Positions 28,143 through 37,645 are shown, numbered from the stretch's first letter. The stretch: DNA of 64,000 nucleotides from Deltaproteobacteria bacterium (GCA_029261835.1 JAJDAO010000067.1:1-64000); one strand, 5' to 3'. Notes: generated from the letters alone by a model not told the origin. A program made the numbers and translations.

Positions 28143-28912
28143 ACCCGCTATTCGATCTCACGAACAAGGTCGCCGTAATCACCGGCTCGAGCCGCGGCAT
28201 CGGCCGATCCATTGGCGAGAACATGGCGCGCTGTGGCGCCAAGGTCGTCATCAGCAGCCGCAAGCAGGATGCCTGCGATCGGGTCGCCGCCGCCATCCGC
28301 GAGGAAGGTGGGCAGGCCATCGCCCAAGCAGCGAACATCGGGGTACGCCAGGACCTGGAAGCGCTGATCGCACGGGCCCGCGAGGAATGGGGCCGCGTGG
28401 ACATCCTGGTGTGCAACGCGGCCTCCAATCCCTACTACGGCCCGCTGCAGGGGCTGAGCGACGAGATGTTCGACAAGATGATGCACAACAACGTGCGGAG
28501 CAATCTCTGGCTCTGCAGCATGGTGCTGCCCGAGATGGGCGAGCGCAGAGATGGCGTCATCATCGTCATCTCCAGCATCGGCGGTGTTCGAGGCAACAGC
28601 ACGCTGGGCGCCTACGGCATCACCAAGGCGGCAGACATGGCGCTGGTTCGCAATCTCGCGGTGGAGTGGGGCCCGAAGAACGTCCGCGTGACGTGCATCG
28701 CCCCCGGCCTCATCAAGACGGACTTCGCGAGGGCCCTTTGGGAGAATCCCGAGCTTCTCGCCCACACGGAGAGGATGACGCCGCTGACGCGGATCGGCAT
28801 GCCAGACGAAGTCGGCGGTCTGGCCGCCTGCCTGGCCTCCAGGGCGGGCGCCTTCATCAGCGGCGAAGTGATCGTGGTCGACGGGGGCATGAGCATCTCA
28901 CAGGGCAGCTGA
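28139..28912 (+). CDS. Short-chain dehydrogenase/reductase
   Basis: 257 residues with NAD(P)-binding TGSSRGIG (about residues 15-22), structural NAAS, and the catalytic Ser-Tyr-Lys set (ISSIGG; YGITK at about 159-163). The C-terminal FISGEVIVVDGG is standard. The GTG start overlaps the upstream stop as GTGA. Oxidation or reduction of a hydroxyacyl-CoA or alcohol intermediate is inferred from coupling to the acyl-CoA ligase. Confidence 0.92.
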   Translation: MNPLFDLTNKVAVITGSSRGIGRSIGENMARCGAKVVISSRKQDACDRVAAAIREEGGQAIAQAANIGVRQDLEALIARAREEWGRVDILVCNAASNPYYGPLQGLSDEMFDKMMHNNVRSNLWLCSMVLPEMGERRDGVIIVISSIGGVRGNSTLGAYGITKAADMALVRNLAVEWGPKNVRVTCIAPGLIKTDFARALWENPELLAHTERMTPLTRIGMPDEVGGLAACLASRAGAFISGEVIVVDGGMSISQGS

Positions 28913-28952
28913 GGCCTGGGGGCCATGGGCATTGCGCCAGCCGAGTCTGCGC

Positions 28953-30002
28953 TCAGTCCTCCGTCAGCCTCCAGGCCGCCTCGGCCGCGATCTCGAACAG
29001 CGCGCCGAAGCTCTCGGCCTCCGCCGAGCTGGCGTTCCCCTGAAGCGCTCGCGCATGGATGCCCTGCATGATCGCCGCCGTTCGAAACAGGCTGAAGACC
29101 AGGAAGAATCGCCAGTCGGAGATCCCGTCGCGGCCCGTGCGCTGGCAGTAGGCAGCCACGTAGTCCCTCTCGCTCGGGATTCCCAGGGCCTCGATGTCCG
29201 TGCCGAGAAAACCCCGGGCGATGCTGTCGTTCGTGGGTAGATGGTAGGTCATGCAGGTGAAGGCCAGATCGGCGATCGGGTCGCCCAGCGTGGACAGCTC
29301 CCAGTCGAGCACACCGATGACACGGGGCTCGAGCGGGTGGATGACGAGGTTCTGCAAGCGGTAGTCGCCATGGGCAATGACCACCGCTGGGCTGGCGGGC
29401 ATGTGTGCGGCCAGCCAAGCCGGGAGCCGCTGCATGGCGGGGTTGTCGCGCGTCTTCGCGGCCGCGTATCCCTTGGACCAATGCGCCAGCTGCCGGCCGA
29501 GGTAGTCGTGAGTCTTGCCGTAGTCGGCCAGGCCGAGCGCTTCCCAGTCCACCTCGTGCAGGCTGGCCAGAATGCCGTTCATGGCGTCGTAGATGGCGGC
29601 GCGCTCTTCCGGCTGCATGCCCGGCAACAGCGGATCGCGATACACGCGGCCCGGAAGGAACTGCATGACGTAGAAAGGCGTACCCAGGATCGATGCATCC
29701 GAACAGTAGAGATGAACTCGCGGCACCGGCACATCCGTGCCCGCCAGCAGCTTCATGATGCGGTATTCGCGATCGACGGCGTGGGCAGAGGGACGCAGTC
29801 GGCCCGGCGGCTGCTTGCGCAGGACGCAATCCCCCGACCGGCTGGAGACCAGGAAGGTCGGGTTGGACTGGCCACCCTCGAACTGCTGCAGCGTCAGCGG
29901 CCCCTCGAAGCCGACGAGATGACCGCAGAGATAGCGCTCCAAGGCCGCCTCATCGAGACGATGGCTTCTGGTGACCGGACCGATTTCATGTTCGCCGGCC
30001 AT
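28953..30002 (-). CDS. APH/ACAD10-type phosphotransferase
   Basis: 349 residues. FEGGQSNPTFLV is the nucleotide-binding loop, VIAHGDYRLQNLVIH the catalytic loop with its aspartate, and GVLDWELSTLGDPIADLAF the Mg site, the pattern of the APH-like domain of ACAD10/11. In eukaryotic ACAD10/11 this kinase domain is fused to an acyl-CoA dehydrogenase and acts in catabolism of 4-hydroxy acids; here a separate acyl-CoA dehydrogenase gene lies 3 kb away. ATG at 30002 is favoured over a GTG five codons upstream (30017). It is convergent to the SDR gene. Confidence 0.85.
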   Translation of the reverse strand: MAGEHEIGPVTRSHRLDEAALERYLCGHLVGFEGPLTLQQFEGGQSNPTFLVSSRSGDCVLRKQPPGRLRPSAHAVDREYRIMKLLAGTDVPVPRVHLYCSDASILGTPFYVMQFLPGRVYRDPLLPGMQPEERAAIYDAMNGILASLHEVDWEALGLADYGKTHDYLGRQLAHWSKGYAAAKTRDNPAMQRLPAWLAAHMPASPAVVIAHGDYRLQNLVIHPLEPRVIGVLDWELSTLGDPIADLAFTCMTYHLPTNDSIARGFLGTDIEALGIPSERDYVAAYCQRTGRDGISDWRFFLVFSLFRTAAIMQGIHARALQGNASSAEAESFGALFEIAAEAAWRLTED

Positions 30003-30136
30003 GCAGCCCACTCTCACGCATCCCTGGCGAGCGTAGCCCGCCTAACTTGCATTGCAAGACTCACGGAAGTAAGCTGATCGCGATTCAAACGGCGAGACCG
30101 CCTCGAACCCCGGGCTCCGCCGATGGAGATACGAAC

Positions 30137-31726
30137 ATGACGGGCAAGAGCTACGACGTGGCGATCATCGGCGCCGGCGTGGCGGGCATGGCCTCGGCCG
30201 CCCTGCTGGCAAAAGACTTCGGAAAGAGGGTGATCGTTCTGGAGCAGGCGCCCTTCATCGGCGGGCGCACCTTCTCCGTGGTGGGAAGAGGTGACAAGGT
30301 CGAGGTCGACGGCATCGAAATGGGGCCAAAGGAGTTCCGCAAAGCGCTGGGTCATGCTCGATGTCTCCTGGGCAAGTGCACCCCCGATCTGGAGACCATC
30401 TTCGAGAAACGCCTACTCGACGGGTGGACCTTCGAGGCGGGCGGCCACGGACTCTTCTGGGGCAATCAGAGCCGCGTGTCTTGCGTGTTGCGCCATCTGG
30501 GTACCGACGTCGAGCTGCCCCTCAACAAGGGCTTCGGCTTCATCGAGTGGGACGGGGATGGAAAGCCGGGAAAGGCCTACCAGGTGGGGAAGGGGCAGCC
30601 CTACCCGTGGATGAGTCAGGAGGGCTTCCACAAGACCATGGCGCAGCTGCGCTCCATGGCGTCGATCACGTTCGAGGACATGGCCAAGCTGATGAAGACA
30701 CCACTTCAAGCCTGGCTCGAGTCGCAGGATCTCCATCCGGAGGCCTATGACTACATCAAGGTGCTGGCCGCCTCCCAGACAGCGCAGGCCGAGCCCGAGA
30801 TGACGCCTGCCGGAGACTTCCTCGGCTACATGGCCATCGCGCGGGAGATCGGCATGAACCTGGTCAAGGGCTCCGTGGCGACCGCGGCCGAGCCCGGACC
30901 CATCGCGATTCCGATGGCGATGGAGAAGGTGCTGCTGGCGCACGGCGGCGAGGTCCGTCGCAGCACGCCGGTGAGGAGCGTCTTGATCGAGAACGGCCGG
31001 GTCGCGGGTGTGGAGATCGAAGCCGACGGCGAAGCGGAGACGCTGTCCGTCGATCGGGTGATCTGCACGATTCCGCCCAAGTACATCTTCAAGGTCCTGC
31101 CCAGGGAGCACTTTCCCTCCGCCTGGGTGGAGCTCCTGGAGACGCGATTCTGGGGCGCGGGCCTCCTGACCGGCTGGGGAGTGCTCAAACGCAGCCTGTG
31201 GCGGGACATCGGGATCGAGCCCAGCAGCTTCATCTACATGCCGGCGGTGATTCGCGAGGGCTACATCGGGGCCGTCGACATGGTGATGACCGAGTTCACC
31301 GCCTACGGCGATGGGAATGCCAAGCGCGGACCGGAAGGAAAGCACGACTTCATCTTCTCGACCGCGCTCACCGATTCCGAAATGCGTGACCCGAACAAGG
31401 TGAACAAGGTGATCGAGACATGCGAGGGCTGGGCGCGGGCCCGCTTCCCGACCTGGGACGAGGATCTGGAGCTCATGATCTGGACCCCCTCGCCCGAGGC
31501 CTATGGTCTGTGGCGGCCGATGGGCGAAGCCCGACCGGACGTCAAGTCGCCGCACGTCGAGGGGCTCTACTTCGCGGGCGACCAATACGGCAAGAGGCTC
31601 TGGGGCGGCGGCGTCGACGGGGCTTCGCTCTCGGGCGTCATGTGCGTGGACGAGATGATGGGCACGCACTGCGAAGAGGAGATCTTCCCGGCCTACCACC
31701 GGGGCATCCCCGATCTCGAGGCCTGA
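30137..31726 (+). CDS. FAD-dependent amine-oxidase/desaturase-like oxidoreductase
   Basis: 529 residues from the ATG with GGAG 8 nt upstream. The N-terminal DVAIIGAGVAGMASAALLAKDF and RVIVLEQAPFIGGRTF bind FAD, and the C-terminal YFAGDQYGKRLWGGGVDGASLSG is the second FAD-contact region of the CrtI/MAO superfamily. The middle has no specific substrate signature. It may introduce a double bond in a lipid or terpenoid. It is divergent from the APH-like gene (134 nt between starts) and convergent with the nitronate monooxygenase gene. Confidence 0.85.
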   Translation: MTGKSYDVAIIGAGVAGMASAALLAKDFGKRVIVLEQAPFIGGRTFSVVGRGDKVEVDGIEMGPKEFRKALGHARCLLGKCTPDLETIFEKRLLDGWTFEAGGHGLFWGNQSRVSCVLRHLGTDVELPLNKGFGFIEWDGDGKPGKAYQVGKGQPYPWMSQEGFHKTMAQLRSMASITFEDMAKLMKTPLQAWLESQDLHPEAYDYIKVLAASQTAQAEPEMTPAGDFLGYMAIAREIGMNLVKGSVATAAEPGPIAIPMAMEKVLLAHGGEVRRSTPVRSVLIENGRVAGVEIEADGEAETLSVDRVICTIPPKYIFKVLPREHFPSAWVELLETRFWGAGLLTGWGVLKRSLWRDIGIEPSSFIYMPAVIREGYIGAVDMVMTEFTAYGDGNAKRGPEGKHDFIFSTALTDSEMRDPNKVNKVIETCEGWARARFPTWDEDLELMIWTPSPEAYGLWRPMGEARPDVKSPHVEGLYFAGDQYGKRLWGGGVDGASLSGVMCVDEMMGTHCEEEIFPAYHRGIPDLEA

Positions 31727-31741
31727 CCGAGCGCGCCGGGA

Positions 31742-32737
31742 TCATGCGCCGAAAGGCGGCAGAGCCACGGCGCTCCGGTACTCCTTCTCGAGCTGGGCGA
31801 CGATCTCGGCGGTGGTCTGGATCTTCTTCACGGAGCCGACGCCGTGCCCGGCCGACCAGATCTCCTTCCACGCTTTGATGCGCTCCTGGGATCCGGTCAG
31901 ATCCATCTTCGACCTGCCGCTCAGGTTGTCCGGATCCAGCCCGAGGTTCTCGATGCTCGGGCGCATGTAGCTGGCAAAGCCGCCGGTGAATATGTTCGTG
32001 ACGACGAGATCGTCGACGCTGCAGTCGACGACCATCTGTCGGTATGGGTCGCTCGCGATGCTCTCCGTCGCGGCGATGAAGGACGTGCCCATATAAGCGA
32101 ACTCGGCGCCAAGCACCTCCGCGGCCCGGATGCCCCGGCCGTCGCACAGGCTGCCGGCCAGAACGATGGCACCGTCGAAGAACTCCCGCACCGCCGCCAC
32201 GAATGAAAAGCCGGCCATGTTGCCCGTATGACCGCCCGCTCCCGCCGCGACCAGCACGAGCGCGTCGACATCGAAAGACGCCGCCCTACGAGCAAACGCG
32301 ACGCTGTTCACGTCCGCAAAGACCAGACCGCCGTAGTCGTGAACGACCTCGATCACCGCGGCCGGACTTCCCAGGGCTGTTACGACAACCGGGGGGTGGT
32401 GTTTCGCGACCAGCTCCAGCTCTTGGCGAAACCGGTCATACGAGCTGTGCACGACCATGTTCGCGGCCCAGGGTGCGATCTTCTGCTGCGGGTTTGCCCC
32501 GCGCAACGCGGCGAGTTCGCGGTTGATCCGTGACATCCATGCATCGAGCTCTTCGGCAGTGCGCGCGTTCGGAAAAGGGAACGATCCCATCACCCCCTCT
32601 CGGCAGGCGGCCAGGACCAGATCGGGGCCGGAGACGAGAAACATCGGCGCCACGATCAGCGGCAGCTTCATCTGCCGCTTGAGCTCTTGAATCCCGGCCG
32701 CGGCGGTGGACGGCCGATGCGTCGGCGACGGCTTCAT
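31742..32737 (-). CDS. Nitronate monooxygenase-family FMN protein
   Basis: 331 residues. LPLIVAPMFLVSGPDLVLAACREGVMGSFP is the FMN-barrel N-terminus, and VLVAAGAGGHTGNMAGF plus GIRAAEVLGAEFAYMGTSFIA are the phosphate-binding segments. The histidine in AAGAGGHTG corresponds to the catalytic histidine of the family. Relatives oxidise nitronates or act as trans-2-enoyl-ACP/CoA reductases; a CoA role suits the neighbours. The frame is open upstream into the acyl-CoA dehydrogenase gene, but the ATG at 32737 is the sensible start, 47 nt after that gene's stop. Confidence 0.85.
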   Translation of the reverse strand: MKPSPTHRPSTAAAGIQELKRQMKLPLIVAPMFLVSGPDLVLAACREGVMGSFPFPNARTAEELDAWMSRINRELAALRGANPQQKIAPWAANMVVHSSYDRFRQELELVAKHHPPVVVTALGSPAAVIEVVHDYGGLVFADVNSVAFARRAASFDVDALVLVAAGAGGHTGNMAGFSFVAAVREFFDGAIVLAGSLCDGRGIRAAEVLGAEFAYMGTSFIAATESIASDPYRQMVVDCSVDDLVVTNIFTGGFASYMRPSIENLGLDPDNLSGRSKMDLTGSQERIKAWKEIWSAGHGVGSVKKIQTTAEIVAQLEKEYRSAVALPPFGA

Positions 32738-32784
32738 CTCGATCTTCACTCCATTGGAATCATCTGGCGGAGGCGAGCGGATCT

Positions 32785-33954
32785 CTAGCTCAAGAGACCC
32801 AGCGCGTTGGCGATGTTGTTCTTCTGCATTTCGGACGAGCCACCGACGATTGGCATCCCGAGCAGATCCCGCACGTGCCGCTCCATGTCGTAGCCCTCGG
32901 ACAGGCCGTAGGCGCCGAGCACCCGCTGACACGCAACAGCGATCTCCACGGCCGTATCCGCGACAAAGAGCTTCGCCATGGAGGCTTCGCTGGTGCACGG
33001 CTCTCCGTTGTTGGCAAGCCAGGCGGCGTGGTAGAGCATGTGCCGGCACGCCTGCAGACGGGTACGCGCCTCCACCAGAGCGTGGCGTATGGCCTGGTGC
33101 CCGCTGATCCGGCGCCCGAACTGCCTCCGATCCTGTGCGTATTCCCAGGCCTCCTCCACGGCCGCCTGGGCGATACCGAAAGTGACGGCTGTAATCTCGA
33201 GCTTCTCGGCGATGAGCGTGGGGCCGACGAGCATCGGCCAGCCCCGGTTCCAGCCCGACTCGCCACCCACGAGATTGTCGACCGGGATCTCCACGTCTTC
33301 GAGAATCACATCGCTCGAGAGCGTGTAGCGGAGATTCATGTGGTCGATCGGATGGATCGTGACCCCCGGTGTGCCCGGGGGGATGAGTACGAAGGAGAGG
33401 TTCTTGTAGCGCGGCGCATCGGGATCACTGCACGCGAGACAGTAGATGTAGTCGGCGAAGTCGGCGCCCGTGCACCAGCGCTTGAAGCCGTTGACGATCA
33501 GCTTGTCACCGTCGGCGGAGCGCCGGACCTTGGTGCTCACGCTCGCCAGATCTCCGCCCACGTCCGGCTCGGACAGGCCGTAGGCAAATCGCAGCTCACC
33601 CCGTGCGATGAGCGGCAAGAGCGTCCGCTTCTGCTCCGGTGAGCCGTTCTCGGAGATGTTGATGCCACCGTAGAAGGCGCAGTGGATGAAGGGGCCGGCC
33701 GCGAAGCTGCCTCGCCGACACAGCTCTTCGATGATCGCGACGGCGGCGACGAGATCTCGGCCCTGTCCACCGTAGACCTCGTCGATTGTGACCCCGCACA
33801 ATCCGAGCTCGGCTAGCTTTCGAAATAGCTCCGGAGGTGAGCGGTGCTCGCGGTCCCACTCCCGCACGAGCTCTTTCGGCATCTCACGCTCGACGAAGCG
33901 GCGTAACGTCTCGCGCAGCACCGCGATGTGCTCCGGTTCCGGTGCGAAATACAC
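32785..33954 (-). CDS. Acyl-CoA dehydrogenase
   Basis: 389 residues with the usual three domains: helical N-terminus, FAYGLSEPDVGGD and RWCTGADFADYI flavin-contact strands, and the C-terminal DRRQFGRRISGHQAIRHAL helices. The final signature is MPIVGGSSEMQKNNIA. At the position of the catalytic Glu of medium-chain enzymes (YEGT) there is glycine. In isovaleryl- and long-chain-type enzymes the base lies earlier on helix G, and here EKLEITAVTFG could supply it. It should catalyse alpha,beta-desaturation of an unusual acyl-CoA. Confidence 0.92.
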   Translation of the reverse strand: MYFAPEPEHIAVLRETLRRFVEREMPKELVREWDREHRSPPELFRKLAELGLCGVTIDEVYGGQGRDLVAAVAIIEELCRRGSFAAGPFIHCAFYGGINISENGSPEQKRTLLPLIARGELRFAYGLSEPDVGGDLASVSTKVRRSADGDKLIVNGFKRWCTGADFADYIYCLACSDPDAPRYKNLSFVLIPPGTPGVTIHPIDHMNLRYTLSSDVILEDVEIPVDNLVGGESGWNRGWPMLVGPTLIAEKLEITAVTFGIAQAAVEEAWEYAQDRRQFGRRISGHQAIRHALVEARTRLQACRHMLYHAAWLANNGEPCTSEASMAKLFVADTAVEIAVACQRVLGAYGLSEGYDMERHVRDLLGMPIVGGSSEMQKNNIANALGLLS

Positions 33955-34055
33955 AGCTCTGACTTCCTTCGTGTGTCGGCGAGAGCGGCAACCGTAGCGA
34001 CGTGGGTCTCGTTATGCAAGTATCAGACAGACTGCCAGAGGAGGCAACGCAAGAC

Positions 34056-34865
34056 ATGACATCGACAGCTCTCGACGACGCCGGCTATCGAACACTCGAG
34101 CTCGAGCGCATCGACTCCGTGCTGCGCGTGACCATCGCTCACCCTGGGAACGATCTGAACGCCGTGGACGCTCTGCTCCACGTCGAGCTGACCCGACTCT
34201 TTCGCGAGCTCAAGCAGGAAGACGAAGCGCGTGCGGTCGTCCTCACCGCAAGAGGCCGGACGTTCAGCGCCGGGGGCAGCTTCGACTGGTTTCCAGCGCT
34301 GGAGGACTTCGCGGCTCTGGATCACCTGCGGCGCGACGCCAAGCAGCTGATCTGGGATCTCCTCGACGTCGAGCTGCCCATCGTAGCGGCCGTCAACGGA
34401 CCGGCAGTAGGGCTCGGCGCCTCACTGGCCCTGCTCTGCGACGTCATCTTCATGGCGGATACGGCGACAATCGCGGACCCCCACGTGCGCGTGGGGATCG
34501 CCGCAGGCGACGGCGGGACTCTGATCTGGCCGCTCGTGCTGGGGCCGGCGCGGGCAAAGCAGTATCTACTGACGGGTGACGCGATGACCGCGGCCGAGGC
34601 CGAGCGGCTGGGATTGGCAAACGAAGTCGTTGCCGCCGGCGAGCTCGAGAACGCGGCCCTGGCTTTCGCGCAACGTCTCGCCGCCGGCGCCCCGCTTGCG
34701 ATTCGTCACACCAAGCAGGCGGTCAATGCGGGGATCAAAGCCGCCGCGAGTATCACATTCGATCTGGCGACGGCGCTCGAAATCGCGACCTTCCGCAGCG
34801 AAGACCACCGCGAGGCGTTGGCGGCGATTCGCGAGAAACGCGCGCCGACGTTTCGCGGCAGGTGA
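34056..34865 (+). CDS. Enoyl-CoA hydratase/isomerase family protein
   Basis: 269 residues from the ATG with AGGAGG about 10 nt upstream; an upstream in-frame start at 34002 adds 18 unconserved residues. The oxyanion-hole strands GRTFSAGGSFDWF and AAVNGPAVGLGASLALLCDVIFMADTATIADPHVRVG are present. The first usual catalytic Glu position falls in ALLCD and the second in DPHVRVG, where the standard Glu is not conserved, so an isomerase or atypical activity is possible. It is divergent from the acyl-CoA dehydrogenase gene, about 100 nt away. Confidence 0.88.
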   Translation: MTSTALDDAGYRTLELERIDSVLRVTIAHPGNDLNAVDALLHVELTRLFRELKQEDEARAVVLTARGRTFSAGGSFDWFPALEDFAALDHLRRDAKQLIWDLLDVELPIVAAVNGPAVGLGASLALLCDVIFMADTATIADPHVRVGIAAGDGGTLIWPLVLGPARAKQYLLTGDAMTAAEAERLGLANEVVAAGELENAALAFAQRLAAGAPLAIRHTKQAVNAGIKAAASITFDLATALEIATFRSEDHREALAAIREKRAPTFRGR

Positions 34866-35108
34866 GCGCCCGCAAGGACGTCCTCGACCCCGGGCGAGCT
34901 CCGCCCAGTGGCAGACCGGCCCCGCTTGCAGTGGCCCGATTCAGTTCTTGTCCCGGTGCCCCATAGCGCGGGCCTCGCTCCGCTGCACCCATTTCGGCGC
35001 AACGCCCCCATCGCCCCGTTCTTCTCTGCCTCGATACCGGTGCCATTGCTGAAAAGGGGGCTCGATTCGCTCAGTCACAGGTCGTGCCTGCGAGCGCGGC
35101 GATCCCGG

Positions 35109-36557
35109 CTAGTCGTGTCGCCGGTATCTCTCCGCGTCGTAATCGTGGGTGAAGGGTCTGTCGAGATAGGGATCCTGCGTCGCGAGCATGTGCTGCCTCA
35201 GCAGAGTGCGCATCTTCTCAAGACGCGGCTCGTGCTCTTCGTCTCCCACTAGATTCGTCTGCTCGTGCGGGTCGCCCTCCAGGTCATACAGCTCCTCTTT
35301 GGCTCGCGCCCGTTTCCAGGGCTGGTTGGAAAGCTCACACAGCCGGTGCGCCCAGTCATCGCGAGCGTTCTGGTCGAGGCCCGCGGCGATATCCGAGAAG
35401 TTCCTGATGTACTTCCAGCGTCTGGTGCGCACGGCTCTCGTGGGAAGGTAGTGGACGTGATGGGTCATCTCGCCGAAGATCGCTCGATCGCCTTCCGGGC
35501 CGGAACCGTCCTGCAGCACGCCGAGAAGGGACCTGCCCTGAAGATCGCCGGGAACGGCGATTCCCGAGGCCTCGAGAATGGTCGGCATGATGTCGAGCGT
35601 AGTCACGTGCTGATCCAGTACGCGTTTCGGCGCCAAGCGCTGGGGCCAGCGCATCAGCAGCGGTGTCCCGATTCCTCGATCGTAAAGGGTCATTTTGTTG
35701 CCGGGATAAGGAGCGCCGTTGTCACTGACAAAGATGACGAGTGTATTCTCTGCGAGCCGCAGCTCGTCCAGCGCCTGCAGGATCTCCCCGACGAGCTGAT
35801 CCATCTTCATCGTTTGGCTGTAATACCCTGCGATGTCCTGCCGGATTTCCGGCCAGTCGGGAAGCGTCCAATACTCCGGCACACGGATCTCGTCTGGATC
35901 CACGGGGTAGCCGGGGTCGAGGTGAAAGGCTCCGTCTTCGTCGCGATGGTTCTGCATGAAGTTCAGCTCCAGATAGAAGCGATTGCCCCTGTTCCTTCTG
36001 ATGAAGTCCACAGCTTCTTTCGAATCGTGAATCTGAAAGCCACTCGCCAAGATGCCACTGAGCCGCTCTTGATAGCCGTACCATGAAGTCGGAAGGTAGG
36101 GAGAGACGTGCCACTTGCCCTGCAGGGCTGTATTGAAGCTCTCCTTCTTCAGGAGCTTGGGCAGTGTCTGATGAAAGGGAGACAGTGATCTCGTCGGGTA
36201 CCGGTGAGCCAGCCCGGTAACGCCATGGGTGTGGGGATACTGGCCGGTGATCAGGCTCGCCCTGCTGGGCGAGCAGCTCGAAGCTGCGACGAAGGCGTGA
36301 CTGAAGCGAACCCCTTCCGCGGCGAGACGGTCGATGTTAGGCGTGGAGAGATTCCGGTTGCCGTAGGAGCTGAGTTCCTTCCAGCCCAGATCGTCGGCGG
36401 TGATCAGTATGACGTTGGGCAGATCCCGGCGACTCGTAAACTCACCACCGGGCTTCGTCAAGAAGAGCAGCCCCGCGCCAACCCCCAGGAGAGCGGCGAC
36501 AAGCGCCAGACTTCGCAGCCCTCGCGCCCGGCTCTTCGAGTAGCTCGCTCGATTCAT
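35109..36557 (-). CDS. Sulfatase (sulfamidase-like) with IS-derived start codon
   Basis: 482 residues. A membrane or signal helix at residues 14-33 precedes VILITADDLGW (metal ligands). C95 in CSPSR is the formylglycine site; ALQGKWH and VSDNGAP complete the active site. The branch resembles heparan N-sulfatases. The ATG lies within a 17-bp sequence identical to the transposon terminal repeat at 24990-25006, and no ribosome binding site precedes it, so the start region appears altered by an insertion. It follows the IPTL-CTERM gene by 47 nt on the same strand. Confidence 0.88.
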   Translation of the reverse strand: MNRASYSKSRARGLRSLALVAALLGVGAGLLFLTKPGGEFTSRRDLPNVILITADDLGWKELSSYGNRNLSTPNIDRLAAEGVRFSHAFVAASSCSPSRASLITGQYPHTHGVTGLAHRYPTRSLSPFHQTLPKLLKKESFNTALQGKWHVSPYLPTSWYGYQERLSGILASGFQIHDSKEAVDFIRRNRGNRFYLELNFMQNHRDEDGAFHLDPGYPVDPDEIRVPEYWTLPDWPEIRQDIAGYYSQTMKMDQLVGEILQALDELRLAENTLVIFVSDNGAPYPGNKMTLYDRGIGTPLLMRWPQRLAPKRVLDQHVTTLDIMPTILEASGIAVPGDLQGRSLLGVLQDGSGPEGDRAIFGEMTHHVHYLPTRAVRTRRWKYIRNFSDIAAGLDQNARDDWAHRLCELSNQPWKRARAKEELYDLEGDPHEQTNLVGDEEHEPRLEKMRTLLRQHMLATQDPYLDRPFTHDYDAERYRRHD

Positions 36558-36568
36558 GCACCAACGCC
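36552..36568 (-). repeat. Solo IS terminal inverted repeat
   Basis: ATTCATGCACCAACGCC is identical to the outer 17 bases of the IS right end at 24990-25006 and in the same orientation. IS interior sequence would lie on the left, where the sulfatase gene is. On the minus strand the repeat supplies GTGCATGAAT with the sulfatase ATG. Confidence 0.6.
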
Positions 36569-36604
36569 GGGTCCGAACGGCAGCTAGTGTGACTGTGCCG
36601 CAGC

Positions 36605-37645
36605 TCAGCGAGGCATGCTGCTTCGGAGGCGACGTCTCGCCAGGACGCCGGCCGTCGTTGCCGCAAGCAGCAGCGCGAGGCCGATGAGTCCCCATGTCGA
36701 AACGGTCGGCAATGCTTGTCTCCACGGCAAGAGAGCGATGGGAGCCGCTTCGATCGCATCGACCTCCTCGGTGCCCACGCCGAAGGTCTGCGCCACCGGG
36801 AAGGCGGTATTCCATTGGTGCCCGCCGTGAGTGAGGAAGTTCTTCGCCACCAGTCCACCAGGACCGATTATCATCACGACGATCTCGCCGCCATCCCAGT
36901 TGGCTGCAGCCCGGATGCTGAAGACGACAATGTCTCCGAGGTCTGCCCAGTCGAGGTCGGAGTCGTGGACCATGAGCGCATCGACGTCGACATCGGCTTC
37001 GTCGCCAGTGAATCCCAGGCTTTGGACGGCGTCGAAGATGACGCTCCGAGAGAGGTACTCAGTGGCACCCCCGCCGAACAGCTCGAAGTACCAGATCGAG
37101 GCACTGCTGGGATCCGGCTCCAAGGAGAAGACCAAAGCATTCTCGCTCCCCTCGGGCCCCCACAGCTCGAGGCCGTCCAGATCTTCGATCGATCCGCTCG
37201 CGGAGCCGCCGGTGTTGCACAGATCCTGGTGACTCCAGATGGCGTCGACTCTGCCGTGCGTGCGTTCGCCATACACCGCCGTTTCGAGGACCGCGTCGCC
37301 CTCGAACGAAACCAGAAGGTCTACCTCGTTCCAGAGCAGCGCCATCGACAGATACTGGTCCTCGTACGCGGCCAGGGCATCGACGTCGCGATTTGGCCAT
37401 GCGCCGACGGCATAGTCGAAGGAATCCACAATGTGTGGAGGTCCAGGATCATCCAGGGGCTCTGTATATAGAACCTGGTGAGGGTCATATAGGCCCTGGA
37501 CTCCCAACCCAAGCGCAGTCTCCCGATCTGGGCTGTTGCTGTACTCGACGGGTGCGGGATTCCATCCCAACGCGGGTCTGCTCGTTGCGAAGACATAGAG
37601 AACGGTGGCAGATGCGACAATGATGAGTGTCGCTGAGTTTCGCAT
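36605..37645 (-). CDS. IPTL-CTERM-type exported protein
   Basis: 346 residues. A signal peptide covers residues 1-27 (ending RPALG). The C-terminus has LPTVSTWGLIGLALLLAATTAGVLARRR: the proline-threonine motif, a hydrophobic helix and a basic tail, as in IPTL-CTERM sorting signals processed by an exosortase-like enzyme. The central region is acidic and beta-rich and not recognised. Surface delivery together with the adjacent exported sulfatase is plausible. Confidence 0.75.
   Translation of the reverse strand: MRNSATLIIVASATVLYVFATSRPALGWNPAPVEYSNSPDRETALGLGVQGLYDPHQVLYTEPLDDPGPPHIVDSFDYAVGAWPNRDVDALAAYEDQYLSMALLWNEVDLLVSFEGDAVLETAVYGERTHGRVDAIWSHQDLCNTGGSASGSIEDLDGLELWGPEGSENALVFSLEPDPSSASIWYFELFGGGATEYLSRSVIFDAVQSLGFTGDEADVDVDALMVHDSDLDWADLGDIVVFSIRAAANWDGGEIVVMIIGPGGLVAKNFLTHGGHQWNTAFPVAQTFGVGTEEVDAIEAAPIALLPWRQALPTVSTWGLIGLALLLAATTAGVLARRRLRSSMPR

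Noticed and set aside
32738..33049. Upstream in-frame extension of the nitronate monooxygenase gene
   Set aside because: It lies inside the acyl-CoA dehydrogenase gene; the family N-terminus starts at 32737.
36558..36815. Upstream in-frame extension of the second sulfatase
   Set aside because: It overlaps the IPTL-CTERM gene and is arginine-rich noise; the signal helix begins shortly after 36557.
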